A DNA stretch of 9,527 nt from Planctomycetota bacterium. GTDB lineage: Bacteria > Planctomycetota > Planctomycetia > Planctomycetales > Planctomycetaceae. Position 1 is the first letter of the stretch. Each line of letters starts with the position of its first letter. The notes under the pieces are model-generated. The model saw only the letters and a list, made by a program, of their open reading frames with translations. It was not told where the DNA came from and searched no databases. A program made the translations under genes and the position numbers. The stretch spans positions 1 to 9,527 of the forward strand of contig JAPLOC010000499.1 of the NCBI GenBank assembly GCA_026692825.1, in the 5' to 3' direction. Shown one piece after another: positions 1-5,824 of this stretch.

Positions 1-308
1 GTCTGCATCTCGGCGATCGCCCCGGCATGCAGCGCCACCGCACCCAGAATCTGGACGGGATACGCCCGAATCCCCAGTGCCCGCTCAGCGGCGACGCACG
101 CCAGTCCGAGCGCTTCGGGCTGCAGGGCGTCCAGATTCTCGCCGCACCGCGATTTGTATCGCAACGAGAGCCACTGCTGCTTCAACTCGTGGTCAGACAG
201 CGACGTCTGGCTCGCGACGCGCGCCTGCACACGATCCACACACTGCCGCCAGGAACGCATCTTCCAGGCGACCTGACCCCGCGCGACAAGATCGAACAGC
301 GAGAGCAT
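1..308 (-). CDS. SecA-family preprotein translocase ATPase, N-terminal fragment (runs off left edge)
   Basis: Translating the minus strand from the ATG at 308 gives 102 residues that stay open to the window edge. Residues 60-101 follow the SecA N-terminus closely: a DALQPEALGLA stretch like SecA 'LIPEAFAVVREA', an ALGIRAYPVQILGA stretch like 'FGMRHFDVQLLGG', and an ending HAGAIAEMQT where SecA has 'IAEMRTGEGKT'. Walker A would lie just beyond the edge. SecA is the cytoplasmic ATPase that drives unfolded precursors through SecYEG. The start is fixed by an AAGGAG Shine-Dalgarno 8 bases upstream. The sequence is more diverged than a housekeeping SecA (Q102 replaces the usual Arg; the helix after residue 10 is unlike the canonical one), so I infer a SecA-like paralogue, but the body of the protein is not visible. 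It follows an unknown gene after 45 bp and is probably co-transcribed with it. Confidence 0.8.
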   Translation of the reverse strand, partial: MLSLFDLVARGQVAWKMRSWRQCVDRVQARVASQTSLSDHELKQQWLSLRYKSRCGENLDALQPEALGLACVAAERALGIRAYPVQILGAVALHAGAIAEMQ

Positions 309-316
309 CTGCGGCG

Positions 317-322
317 CTCCTT
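317..322 (-). promoter_or_regulatory. Shine-Dalgarno of the SecA-like gene
   Basis: Reads AAGGAG on the minus strand, 8 bases before the ATG at 308. It is the clearest ribosome binding site in the window and sets the start of the SecA-like gene. Confidence 0.75.
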
Positions 323-353
323 CGATTCTTGTCACGCGACAGTCGGCCGCGAA

Positions 354-1028
354 TCAGACTGGTTCCCACGACCCGTCAGTGAGTTGCCGCATTCCCGGCC
401 CCGCATCTTCTGGCGGAGTGCCGTAGATCTTCAGCCGCAGGTTCGACTCGGCGTATTCTCCGATGACACTGAGGAAGGACCACTCAATCGGGTGATCTTC
501 GTCGTCAGAGGCACAGGCGGGAAAGGCGTTCCACTGCATGGCGTCGACGCGGGAGAACAACTGACTGAGCGCGAGCAGGTCGAACTGAAACGCCACGGCG
601 CGTGTCTGGCCATCGTTTCGACCACCAATCAGTTCGGTTTGGCCGAGGTACATGGCGATTTCCCAACGTTCGGGACCGGGTCGGCATTCAAAGCCAACAC
701 GGCCGACATCGACGAATGGCTCGAACAGCTCCGCGACTCGATCGACAAAGTCGGCGAGCCAGGTCGGACCAGCGGGGCGCGACTTGCGGTATTCGGGCGA
801 TTCGATCTTCCTGATCAAGTGCTGCAGGGCGAGATGCGAATGACTCACGTTGAACGCAGGCTCCAAAAGCGGGTGGTCTACGATGACAAGGCTGCCGGTA
901 AAGCAAGTCTGCATCATGTATCGGAGAACGGCGGCGGTGCGCTGATCGCAATTGGGGTGGAGCGGGCGTCGGCCGGGTTCCCCTTCGCAGTCACGCGGGA
1001 AATGCCGCCCCTGCGCGTTCCGCCCCAT
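354..1028 (-). CDS. Conserved-looking protein of unknown function upstream of the SecA-like gene
   Basis: An open minus-strand frame ends with TGA at 354-356. Its composition is that of a soluble, acidic, globular protein, unlike the Arg/Pro-rich translations of the other frames. Visible pieces include FTGSLVIVDHPLLEPAF, an aromatic/acidic helix (LADFVDRVAELFEPFVDVG), a RWEIAMYLGQTELIGG strand pair, and the C-terminus RQLTDGSWEPV. I see no signal peptide, membrane segment or known catalytic motif, and I do not recognise the family. The start is uncertain. ATG at 1028 gives 224 residues including a Cys-containing N-terminal part (GRHFPRDCEGEPGRRPLHPN). ATG at 917 or 914 would give about 187. 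TTG at 1100 would abut the argB promoter. None of these has a strong ribosome binding site. The gene precedes the SecA-like gene by 45 bp on the same strand, so the two may form one transcript; a role in secretion is only a guess from position. Confidence 0.65.
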   Translation of the reverse strand: MGRNAQGRHFPRDCEGEPGRRPLHPNCDQRTAAVLRYMMQTCFTGSLVIVDHPLLEPAFNVSHSHLALQHLIRKIESPEYRKSRPAGPTWLADFVDRVAELFEPFVDVGRVGFECRPGPERWEIAMYLGQTELIGGRNDGQTRAVAFQFDLLALSQLFSRVDAMQWNAFPACASDDEDHPIEWSFLSVIGEYAESNLRLKIYGTPPEDAGPGMRQLTDGSWEPV

Positions 1029-1100
1029 CGTGACGACGACACGCGTGGCGACAATCGTGACGGTGACGACGCCCCCCGGAACCCCGGATCCCTGTTGCAA

Positions 1101-1128
1101 TTGACACCCCCGTCACTCCCCCTAAAAT
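1101..1128 (+). promoter_or_regulatory. Sigma70-type promoter for argB-argD
   Basis: A perfect -35 hexamer TTGACA (1101-1106), a 16-base spacer, and a -10 TAAAAT (1123-1128). Transcription would start near 1135, about 40 bases before the argB GTG. This shows that the open frame upstream of argB is not part of the protein. Confidence 0.7.
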
Positions 1129-1135
1129 CGCGCGT

Positions 1136-1151
1136 TTCCGCTCTCGCGGAA
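1136..1151. promoter_or_regulatory. Palindrome at the predicted argB transcription start
   Basis: TTCCGC TCTC GCGGAA forms a perfect 6-bp stem with a 4-base loop. It sits immediately downstream of the -10 box, where it could be an operator or a 5' leader stem-loop. It does not resemble the E. coli ArgR box. Function is inferred from position only. Confidence 0.35.
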
Positions 1152-1178
1152 CTCTTGTTTCCCCCCTCGGGTGCTGTG

Positions 1179-2060
1179 GTGAACGTCGAAGAAGCGACTC
1201 GGAAGGCCAATGTCCTCATTGAGGCGACCCGCTGGATCCGCCGGTTCCGTGACCGGCTGGTCGTGATCAAGCTGGGTGGCTCCGCCCTGGAGGATCCCGA
1301 AGTCGTGCGGAATCTGCTGGCCGACGTGGTCTTTATGGAAACCGTCGGGCTGCGCCTCGTGCTGATCCATGGCGGCGGCAAGGCGATCTCGGCCGCCATG
1401 AACAAGTCGGGAATCGAACCCCGCTGGGTCCAGGGCCGGCGGTACACCGACCCCGCGACGCTCGACATTGTCACCCGCGTTCTGGCTGAGGAAATCTGCG
1501 GCGATTTGGTTCGTCAAATCAACGCCGCCGGTGGTCAAGCGGTAGGACTGAGCTACCTCACCGAAAACGTTCTGCTGGGCGAAAAGCTGTTCCTCGCCGA
1601 TGACCATGGCGTTCCCCTCGACCTCGGGTTCGTCGGTCAGGTGGTCGAGGTGAACCGAGAATTGCTGCTCAAGACGATTGACTCGGGCAAGATCCCTGTG
1701 ATTCCCTCCGTCGCGGTCGACTGGGCCGGACAGCGTTACAACGTGAACGCCGACACGGCGGCGGCCGCGGTCGCCCGCAGCCTGGATGCCGAGAAGCTGA
1801 TCTTCTTGAGCGACGTTTCCGGCATTCTCCGCGATCGAACCGACCCGACGTCGCTGGTGTCAAATCTGACCGAAACCGAATGTCGGGGGCTGATCGCTGA
1901 CGGGACGATTCACTCGGGAATGGTTCCCAAAGTCGACGCCGCGCTCGACGCGTTGCGTGCGGGAGTGAAAAAAGTCCACATTGTCGACGGCCGGATGCCT
2001 CACTCCCTCCTCCTGGAGATTTTCTCGGACCAGGGGATTGGAACGGAGATTGTGCCGTAG
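1179..2060 (+). CDS. argB: N-acetylglutamate kinase
   Basis: Cytoplasmic amino acid kinase that phosphorylates N-acetyl-L-glutamate with ATP, the second step of arginine synthesis. From the GTG at 1179 the protein is 293 residues, normal for the family. Visible motifs: VVIKLGGS with the phosphate-binding Lys at 31, HGGGK at 64-68, the substrate loop GRRYTD at 86-91, NADTAAAA at 190-197, LSDVSGI at 210-216, GMVPK with Lys251, and HIVDGRMPHSLLLEIF at 267-282. The helix at 4-24 (EEATRKANVLIEATRWIRRF) resembles the N-terminal helix of the hexameric, arginine-inhibited kinases, so feedback inhibition by arginine is likely. The usual GLSGKDG loop reads GLSYLTENVLLGEKL (123-137), probably a clade variant. 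The start is chosen by homology and the upstream promoter; GTG at 1176 is equally possible and no clear ribosome binding site is present. argD follows after 75 bp. Confidence 0.93.
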   Translation: MNVEEATRKANVLIEATRWIRRFRDRLVVIKLGGSALEDPEVVRNLLADVVFMETVGLRLVLIHGGGKAISAAMNKSGIEPRWVQGRRYTDPATLDIVTRVLAEEICGDLVRQINAAGGQAVGLSYLTENVLLGEKLFLADDHGVPLDLGFVGQVVEVNRELLLKTIDSGKIPVIPSVAVDWAGQRYNVNADTAAAAVARSLDAEKLIFLSDVSGILRDRTDPTSLVSNLTETECRGLIADGTIHSGMVPKVDAALDALRAGVKKVHIVDGRMPHSLLLEIFSDQGIGTEIVP

Positions 2061-2135
2061 TTGTTGTCCCGTGAAGTGCCCAGTACGCTCCCCGGCCCCT
2101 TGAATCAGAAACCTCTCGACGGATCCTCCCACTTC

Positions 2136-3344
2136 ATGCATCCCGCCGCCAAACGGTCCAGCCAGGCCACGATCGACATCTTCCAGAAGTACGTCATCCC
2201 CAACTACACCCGGTACCCGATCAGCCTGGTGCATGGTGAGGGATCGTACATCTGGGATGCCGAGGGGAATCGCTATCTCGATCTGTTTCCCGGCTGGGGC
2301 TGTAACATTCTCGGGTACGCCCCGCCGCGACTGGTGAAGCGGATTCAGGAACAGGTGACCCACCTGATTCACGTCCCCAACACCTGGTACACCGAGGCGC
2401 AGGGGGACTTCGCCGAGGCGCTGTGCAGTCGCAGCTTTGGTAAGGCGTTCTTCTGCAACAGCGGAACGGAAGCGAACGAAGGGGCGATCAAACTCGCCCG
2501 GCTGCACGGGCACGCCAAGGGGCGGTACAAAATCATCTCGTTCGAGAACAGTTTCCACGGGCGCACGTACGCCGCTGTGACCGCGACGGCCCAGCCCAAG
2601 TATCATGAAGGGATCGGGCCGCTCCTCCCCGGCTTCAACTACGCGCCACTCAACGACCTCGACGCCGTCCGCAAACTGGTCGACAAAGAGACCTGTGCGA
2701 TCATCATCGAACCGGTGCAGGGAGAGGGCGGGGTCAACATTCCCGACGTCAACTTTCTGGCGGGCTTGAAGAAAATCGCCCACGAAAACGACATGCTGCT
2801 GATTTTCGATGAAGTGCAGACCGGTATGGCGCGGCTGGGAACCTGGTTCGGCTATCAGCAGTGGCACGTCCAGCCCGATATTCTCACGATGGCGAAAGGG
2901 CTGGCGGGTGGAGTGCCGTGCGGTGCGATTATCGCCACCCATGAAGTCGCCCCCAGTATGAAGCCGGGCAAACACGCCAGCACGTTTGGCGGTAACCCCC
3001 TGGCGATGGCGGCGGGGCTGGCAACGGTCGAAACGATTATCGAGGATCGGATCCTCGAAAATGTGCAGACGCAGTCGGCACGGTTCCTCGAGCATTTCCT
3101 GAAACTGAAACAGGAACTTCCGATCATCAAGGAAGTGCGGGTCCGGGGGATGATGATCGGCGTCGACTTGAACATTCCTGGAACGCCCGCCGTCGCCAAG
3201 TGCATGCAGCGGGGCGTGTTGATCAACTGCACACACGACACCGTCATTCGCCTGCTCCCGGCACTCAACATCACCACAGCGCAAGCGCTCGAAGGGATTA
3301 CCGTTGTGAGTGACGTCCTCCGCGAAATGTCGAAGTCACCGTAG
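2136..3344 (+). CDS. argD: Acetylornithine aminotransferase (class III PLP-dependent)
   Basis: Transfers an amino group from glutamate to N-acetylglutamate-5-semialdehyde, the fourth step of arginine synthesis, in the cytoplasm. From the ATG at 2136 the protein has 402 residues, the usual length. Motifs in order: KYVIPNYTRYPISLVHGEG (18-36), WDAEGNRYLDLFPGWGCNILG (40-60), the phosphate-binding SGTEANEGAIKLAR (109-122), SFHGRTYAA (139-147), EPVQGEGGVN (192-201), FDEVQTGMARLG (224-235) with Asp225 contacting the pyridine nitrogen, TMAKGLAGG with the PLP lysine at 254, and STFGGNPLA (282-290). An upstream TTG at 2061 is in frame, but the family N-terminus begins near 2136. It directly follows argB, supporting an arginine role. 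Related class III enzymes (ornithine or succinylornithine transaminase) share all these motifs, so substrate choice rests partly on context. Confidence 0.92.
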   Translation: MHPAAKRSSQATIDIFQKYVIPNYTRYPISLVHGEGSYIWDAEGNRYLDLFPGWGCNILGYAPPRLVKRIQEQVTHLIHVPNTWYTEAQGDFAEALCSRSFGKAFFCNSGTEANEGAIKLARLHGHAKGRYKIISFENSFHGRTYAAVTATAQPKYHEGIGPLLPGFNYAPLNDLDAVRKLVDKETCAIIIEPVQGEGGVNIPDVNFLAGLKKIAHENDMLLIFDEVQTGMARLGTWFGYQQWHVQPDILTMAKGLAGGVPCGAIIATHEVAPSMKPGKHASTFGGNPLAMAAGLATVETIIEDRILENVQTQSARFLEHFLKLKQELPIIKEVRVRGMMIGVDLNIPGTPAVAKCMQRGVLINCTHDTVIRLLPALNITTAQALEGITVVSDVLREMSKSP

Positions 3345-3363
3345 CGTGGACTTTAGCCCACGC
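3344..3363. repeat. GTGGACT-type hairpin (copy 1, imperfect)
   Basis: GCGTGGACT TT AGCCCACGC is an inverted repeat with an 8-of-9 bp stem (one A/C mismatch). It starts on the last base of the argD stop codon. Core GTGGACTTTAGCCCAC closely matches the second copy at 3407-3432. It has no downstream T-tract, so it looks like a REP-type element rather than a classical terminator. Confidence 0.6.
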
Positions 3364-3406
3364 GCTGTTTGAATGATTCCCAATTCGACCTCGAATGCTC
3401 AATGAA

Positions 3407-3432
3407 GTCGTGTGGACTGAAGTCCACACGAC
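3407..3432. repeat. GTGGACT-type hairpin (copy 2, perfect)
   Basis: A perfect 12-bp inverted repeat (3407-3418 with 3421-3432) around the centre GA, core GTGGACTGAAGTCCAC. It is 44 bp after copy 1 and 23 bp before the next start codon. Tight spacing of two related hairpins in an intergenic gap is typical of REP/BIME-like elements. Confidence 0.7.
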
Positions 3433-3455
3433 GATTGCCCAAAGCTCGATTCCAC

Positions 3456-4559
3456 ATGAAAATCCGCCGCATCTCCGCCTACCGCGTTGAACTCCCCCTG
3501 GTCGAGGGGAATTACCAATGGTCGGGAGGGAAGTCGGTCGCGGTCTTCGACAGCACTGTCGTGCGAATCGACACCGATGACGGCCGGACTGGCTGGGGAG
3601 AAGTCTGCCCGCTGGGGCCGGCGTATCTGGCCGCCTACGCCAACGGCGTGCGAACGGGCCTGAAAGAACTCGCGCCGCAACTGTTGGGGTGCGACCCTCG
3701 CGAGTTGGAGAAGATCAACCGGCGGATGGACGCGGTTCTGAAAGGGCACCCGTACGTCAAGTCGGCGGTCGACATCGCCTGCTGGGACCTGCTGGGTCAA
3801 TTTGCGGGCGTTCCGGTCTGTACCCTGTTGGGTGGCCGGTATGGCGACGACATCACACTCTATCGGGCGATTTCGCAGGAGTCGCCGGAAGGGATGGCGG
3901 CGAAAGTCGCCGGCTATCGGGCGGAGGGTTATCGCCGGTTTCAGCTCAAGGTGGGAGCCGACGCGATCGATGACATCGCGCGGATCAAAGCGGTGTCGGC
4001 GAAACTCCAGCCGGGAGACCGGCTCGACGCCGACGCCAACACCGGCTGGCGGATGCACGACGCGATGCGGGTGGTGCGGGGGGTCGCCGACGTCGACGTC
4101 TACATCGAACAGCCGTGCCTGACGTACGAAGAGTGCCTGTCGATCCGTCGGCAGACGAATCACCCGTTCGTGCTGGACGAAGTGATCGACTCGGTCGACG
4201 TGATTCTGCGCGGCCGGGCCGATCTGGCGATGGACATGGTGAACATCAAGATCAGCAAGTTCGGCGGGATCACAAAAGCCCGGCAGGCGCGCGATCTGTG
4301 CGCGTCGCTGGGGATCGCGATGATTGTGGAAGACAGTTGGGGTGGCGACATCGTGACGGCGGCGATCGCCCACTTGGCGCACAGCACGCCGACGGAATTC
4401 CTGTTCGCCGCCACCGATTTCAACAGCTACGTGACGCAAAGCATCGCCGACGGAGCGCCGCGGCGGGTGAACGGACGGATGGCGGCAAGCACCGCTCCAG
4501 GTTTGGGAGTTTCGCCGAAGCTGGACGTGCTGGGGGAACCGGTGGTCGTCGTCGAATGA
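3456..4559 (+). CDS. Mandelate racemase/enolase-superfamily protein, hydroxyproline/proline-betaine epimerase or dehydratase type
   Basis: A 367-residue protein with the complete enolase-superfamily plan: an N-terminal capping domain (MKIRRISAYRVELPL, GWGEVCPLGPAY at 47-58) and a C-terminal modified TIM barrel. Catalytic residues are visible: Lys165 in FQLKVG on barrel strand 2, metal ligands Asp193 (DADANTGW), Glu218 (YIEQP) and Asp241 (VLDE), and Lys268 in NIKISKFGG on strand 6. Two opposed lysines mean acid/base chemistry at the carbon next to a carboxylate, as in epimerases and some dehydratases. KSAVDIACWDLLGQ and TDFNSYVTQSIADGAP resemble 4-hydroxyproline-betaine epimerase and cis-3-hydroxyproline dehydratase, so a proline-like substrate is my best inference; dipeptide epimerase is less likely. 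ATG at 3456 is chosen because the family begins MKI there and the in-frame sequence upstream is a repeat hairpin. It is separated from argD by 111 bp. Confidence 0.88.
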   Translation: MKIRRISAYRVELPLVEGNYQWSGGKSVAVFDSTVVRIDTDDGRTGWGEVCPLGPAYLAAYANGVRTGLKELAPQLLGCDPRELEKINRRMDAVLKGHPYVKSAVDIACWDLLGQFAGVPVCTLLGGRYGDDITLYRAISQESPEGMAAKVAGYRAEGYRRFQLKVGADAIDDIARIKAVSAKLQPGDRLDADANTGWRMHDAMRVVRGVADVDVYIEQPCLTYEECLSIRRQTNHPFVLDEVIDSVDVILRGRADLAMDMVNIKISKFGGITKARQARDLCASLGIAMIVEDSWGGDIVTAAIAHLAHSTPTEFLFAATDFNSYVTQSIADGAPRRVNGRMAASTAPGLGVSPKLDVLGEPVVVVE

Positions 4560-4569
4560 TCGACCACCG
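4540..4569. terminator. Stem-loop over the stop codon of the enolase-superfamily gene
   Basis: CGGTGGTCG (4540-4548) pairs perfectly with CGACCACCG (4561-4569) around a 12-base loop that contains the TGA stop. No T-tract follows, so a role in termination or mRNA end protection is only possible, not shown. Confidence 0.3.
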
Positions 4570-4610
4570 TGTTACTGACAGGATTTCCCACGAGTCGTAG
4601 CGGAACTTCT

Positions 4611-4994
4611 ATGGACCACGCACTTCTCGGATCCATTCTTCGCCTGAGTCAGAAAAAGCAAGGCGTTTCTATTGAGTCCGTTTCCCAAAGTTCGATCGGC
4701 TCTGCCGCCATCCGGGCGGCGCTGCCGGACGCGAAATATGATGTAGCGACGCGGAAGCTAGTCCTCTCACGGTTCGGCGTTCAACTCCAGATCCGTTTCA
4801 TGCCGTACGACGGCCTGCTTCTTCCACGGCATCCGGCGGTGTTTGTCGGAGGGGAAGACTTGGATCAACGTGAGTATCGTCGTGGAGTCAGCAGTTTGAT
4901 CGCCGCGTATCGGAAAGCGATTGGCTGCAAGTTTGAACCGGAATTTGAGGGGAGGCCGATTTCGTCGCGAAATGTCGAGGATCTCTGGTCGTAG
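4611..4994 (+). CDS. Small protein of unknown function upstream of hicA
   Basis: From the ATG at 4611 it encodes 127 residues. Composition is balanced and the frame lacks the Arg/Pro bias of shadow frames, which supports real coding. Visible pieces: a helix-like N-terminus (MDHALLGSILRLSQKKQGVSI), KYDVATRKLVLSRFGVQLQI suggesting paired beta strands, MPYDGLLLPRHPAVFVGGEDL, then a likely helix REYRRGVSSLIAAYRKAIG and the end ISSRNVEDLWS. There is no signal peptide, membrane span or cysteine pair, and I do not recognise the family. A GCGGA stretch before the ATG is a weak ribosome binding site; an in-frame GTG at 4569 would add 14 unlikely residues. It lies 51 bp after the enolase-superfamily gene and 122 bp before hicA, which has its own promoter-like sequence, so it may be read through from upstream. 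Confidence 0.55.
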   Translation: MDHALLGSILRLSQKKQGVSIESVSQSSIGSAAIRAALPDAKYDVATRKLVLSRFGVQLQIRFMPYDGLLLPRHPAVFVGGEDLDQREYRRGVSSLIAAYRKAIGCKFEPEFEGRPISSRNVEDLWS

Positions 4995-5028
4995 AAACAC
5001 GGCCTGATCGTCCGACGTTCGATTTGCT

Positions 5029-5056
5029 TTGCCAGGCCGGCAGTTCGTGGTAGCAT
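5029..5056 (+). promoter_or_regulatory. Possible sigma70-type promoter for hicA-hicB
   Basis: -35 TTGCCA (5029-5034), 16-base spacer, -10 TAGCAT (5051-5056), each with two mismatches to consensus at most. It would give a leader of about 55 bases before the hicA ATG. Confidence 0.4.
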
Positions 5057-5116
5057 GTGCGCCGGTGCAAGTGGGATTTGATAGCGAATCGCGCACCTTG
5101 ACGAACGAGAACGTGG

Positions 5117-5329
5117 ATGCCCAGAAGAGTTCGAGATTTGATCCGCGAATTATTGATGGCCGGATTTCGGCAGATTCCAGGTGGTGGTAAGGGATCCCAC
5201 CGTAAATTCACGCACGAGCAGTACCCAGGTGCCTTGACACTGAGCGGCCACGACGGCTCCGATGCGAAACCGTACCAGGAGCGACAAGTGCGTCAAGCGA
5301 TTGACGAGGTGGAAAATGAAGACGGCTGA
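5117..5329 (+). CDS. hicA: HicA-family toxin (mRNA interferase)
   Basis: A 70-residue protein with the HicA double-stranded-RNA-binding-like fold. It opens with VRDLIRELLMAGFRQIPGGG, followed by the family signature GKGSHRKFTH with the catalytic histidine at 28, and a YPGALTLSGHDG segment ahead of a C-terminal helix (KPYQERQVRQAIDEVE). HicA toxins cleave mRNA and arrest growth until neutralised by HicB. The catalytic histidine is intact, so the toxin is predicted active. ATG at 5117 has only a weak upstream ribosome binding site. The toxin gene comes first and overlaps hicB by 14 bases, the usual hicA-hicB order. The clear signature and the partner gene make this assignment firm. Confidence 0.9.
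   Translation: MPRRVRDLIRELLMAGFRQIPGGGKGSHRKFTHEQYPGALTLSGHDGSDAKPYQERQVRQAIDEVENEDG
5306..5309 (+). promoter_or_regulatory. Internal ribosome binding site for hicB
   Basis: GAGG inside the end of hicA, 6 bases before the hicB ATG at 5316. It favours that start over the earlier in-frame GTG/ATG-like codons and suggests separate translation of the antitoxin. Confidence 0.5.
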
Positions 5330-5555
5330 CCGCTACCACAAATGGGTCGAGTGGAGCGACGAAGACCAAGTGTACCTGGGCAAATGCCCGGATCTGATTT
5401 CGGGGATCCATGGAGACGATCCGCGCCAGGTCTACGCCGATTTGTGCGAGGTGATTGACGATGTCGTGCGGCATTTCGAAGCCACTGGCAAACCGATGCC
5501 GATTCCTCGGTTTCGCCCGATGTGCGCCGGCATTGAGACCGATCTTGGCGGGTGA
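5316..5555 (+). CDS. hicB: HicB-family antitoxin, short form
   Basis: From the ATG at 5316 this encodes 79 residues with the HicB partial RNase-H-like fold: RYHKWVEWSDEDQVYLGKCPDL (6-27), the GIHGDDPRQVYADLCEVIDD turn-helix, a VVRHFEATGKPMPIP stretch, and a short tail ending TDLGG. The order strand, CPDL, GDDP, helix, GKP-P-P is the usual HicB pattern. The protein ends soon after the fold. It has no obvious C-terminal helix-turn-helix or ribbon-helix-helix domain, so it may neutralise HicA without binding DNA itself. The ATG overlaps the hicA end by 14 bases and has GAGG in front. An earlier in-frame start would add 18 basic residues encoded within hicA and is unlikely. Confidence 0.88.
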   Translation: MKTADRYHKWVEWSDEDQVYLGKCPDLISGIHGDDPRQVYADLCEVIDDVVRHFEATGKPMPIPRFRPMCAGIETDLGG

Positions 5556-5590
5556 TTTTCAACAGTGCATACGACCGACGGAAAGAATTG

Positions 5591-5626
5591 GACAGGATGA
5601 AGAGGATGAAAGGGATGAACAGGATG
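5591..5626 (+). repeat. GGATG nonamer array, left arm (4 units)
   Basis: Four tandem 9-base units: GACAGGATG, AAGAGGATG, AAAGGGATG, AACAGGATG. The same units recur in inverted orientation at 5718-5744, so the two arrays form the arms of an inverted repeat about 150 bp long overall. Confidence 0.75.
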
Positions 5627-5717
5627 GAGTTGCTCGCCATTCCTGCTCTCTGGAAAAGTGGCTGAAATCGAAGAACTCCCAATCCCCACGATTGACTGTC
5701 GCCTTAGCAATCCAGTC

Positions 5718-5744
5718 CATCCTCTTCATCCCTTTCATCCTGTC
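5718..5744 (-). repeat. GGATG nonamer array, right arm (3 units)
   Basis: On the minus strand the units read GACAGGATG, AAAGGGATG, AAGAGGATG. The same unit types occur in the left arm but in a different order and number. Both arms start (outer end) with GACAGGATG and end (inner end) in a GGATGGA sequence followed by TTGCT, 91 bp apart. Confidence 0.75.
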
Positions 5745-5824
5745 TAAGAAATAACGATCCGCAAGGGGAGCGAGTTGGCAGTGCGGATATCAACGGGCGT
5801 TGCTGTTGGAGTTCGGGCGATCCT

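Noticed and set aside
27..1178. Long plus-strand open frame continuous with argB, which would give ArgB a 384-residue N-terminal extension
   Set aside because: It is antisense to two better-supported minus-strand genes, its translation is rich in Arg/Pro/His with no known domain, and a strong promoter lies inside it just before the family start of ArgB.
1860..3284. Minus-strand frame of 474 residues opposite argB/argD
   Set aside because: Shadow of the argD codon structure; His/Arg/Gly-rich with no domain, while argD has all family motifs.
3399..4439. Minus-strand frame of 346 residues opposite the enolase-superfamily gene
   Set aside because: Antisense shadow with biased composition; the plus strand holds all catalytic motifs.
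5717..5760. Possible terminator of hicB or folK formed by the inverted nonamer arrays
   Set aside because: The arms are 91 bp apart and no T-tract follows on either strand, so a classical intrinsic terminator is not supported.
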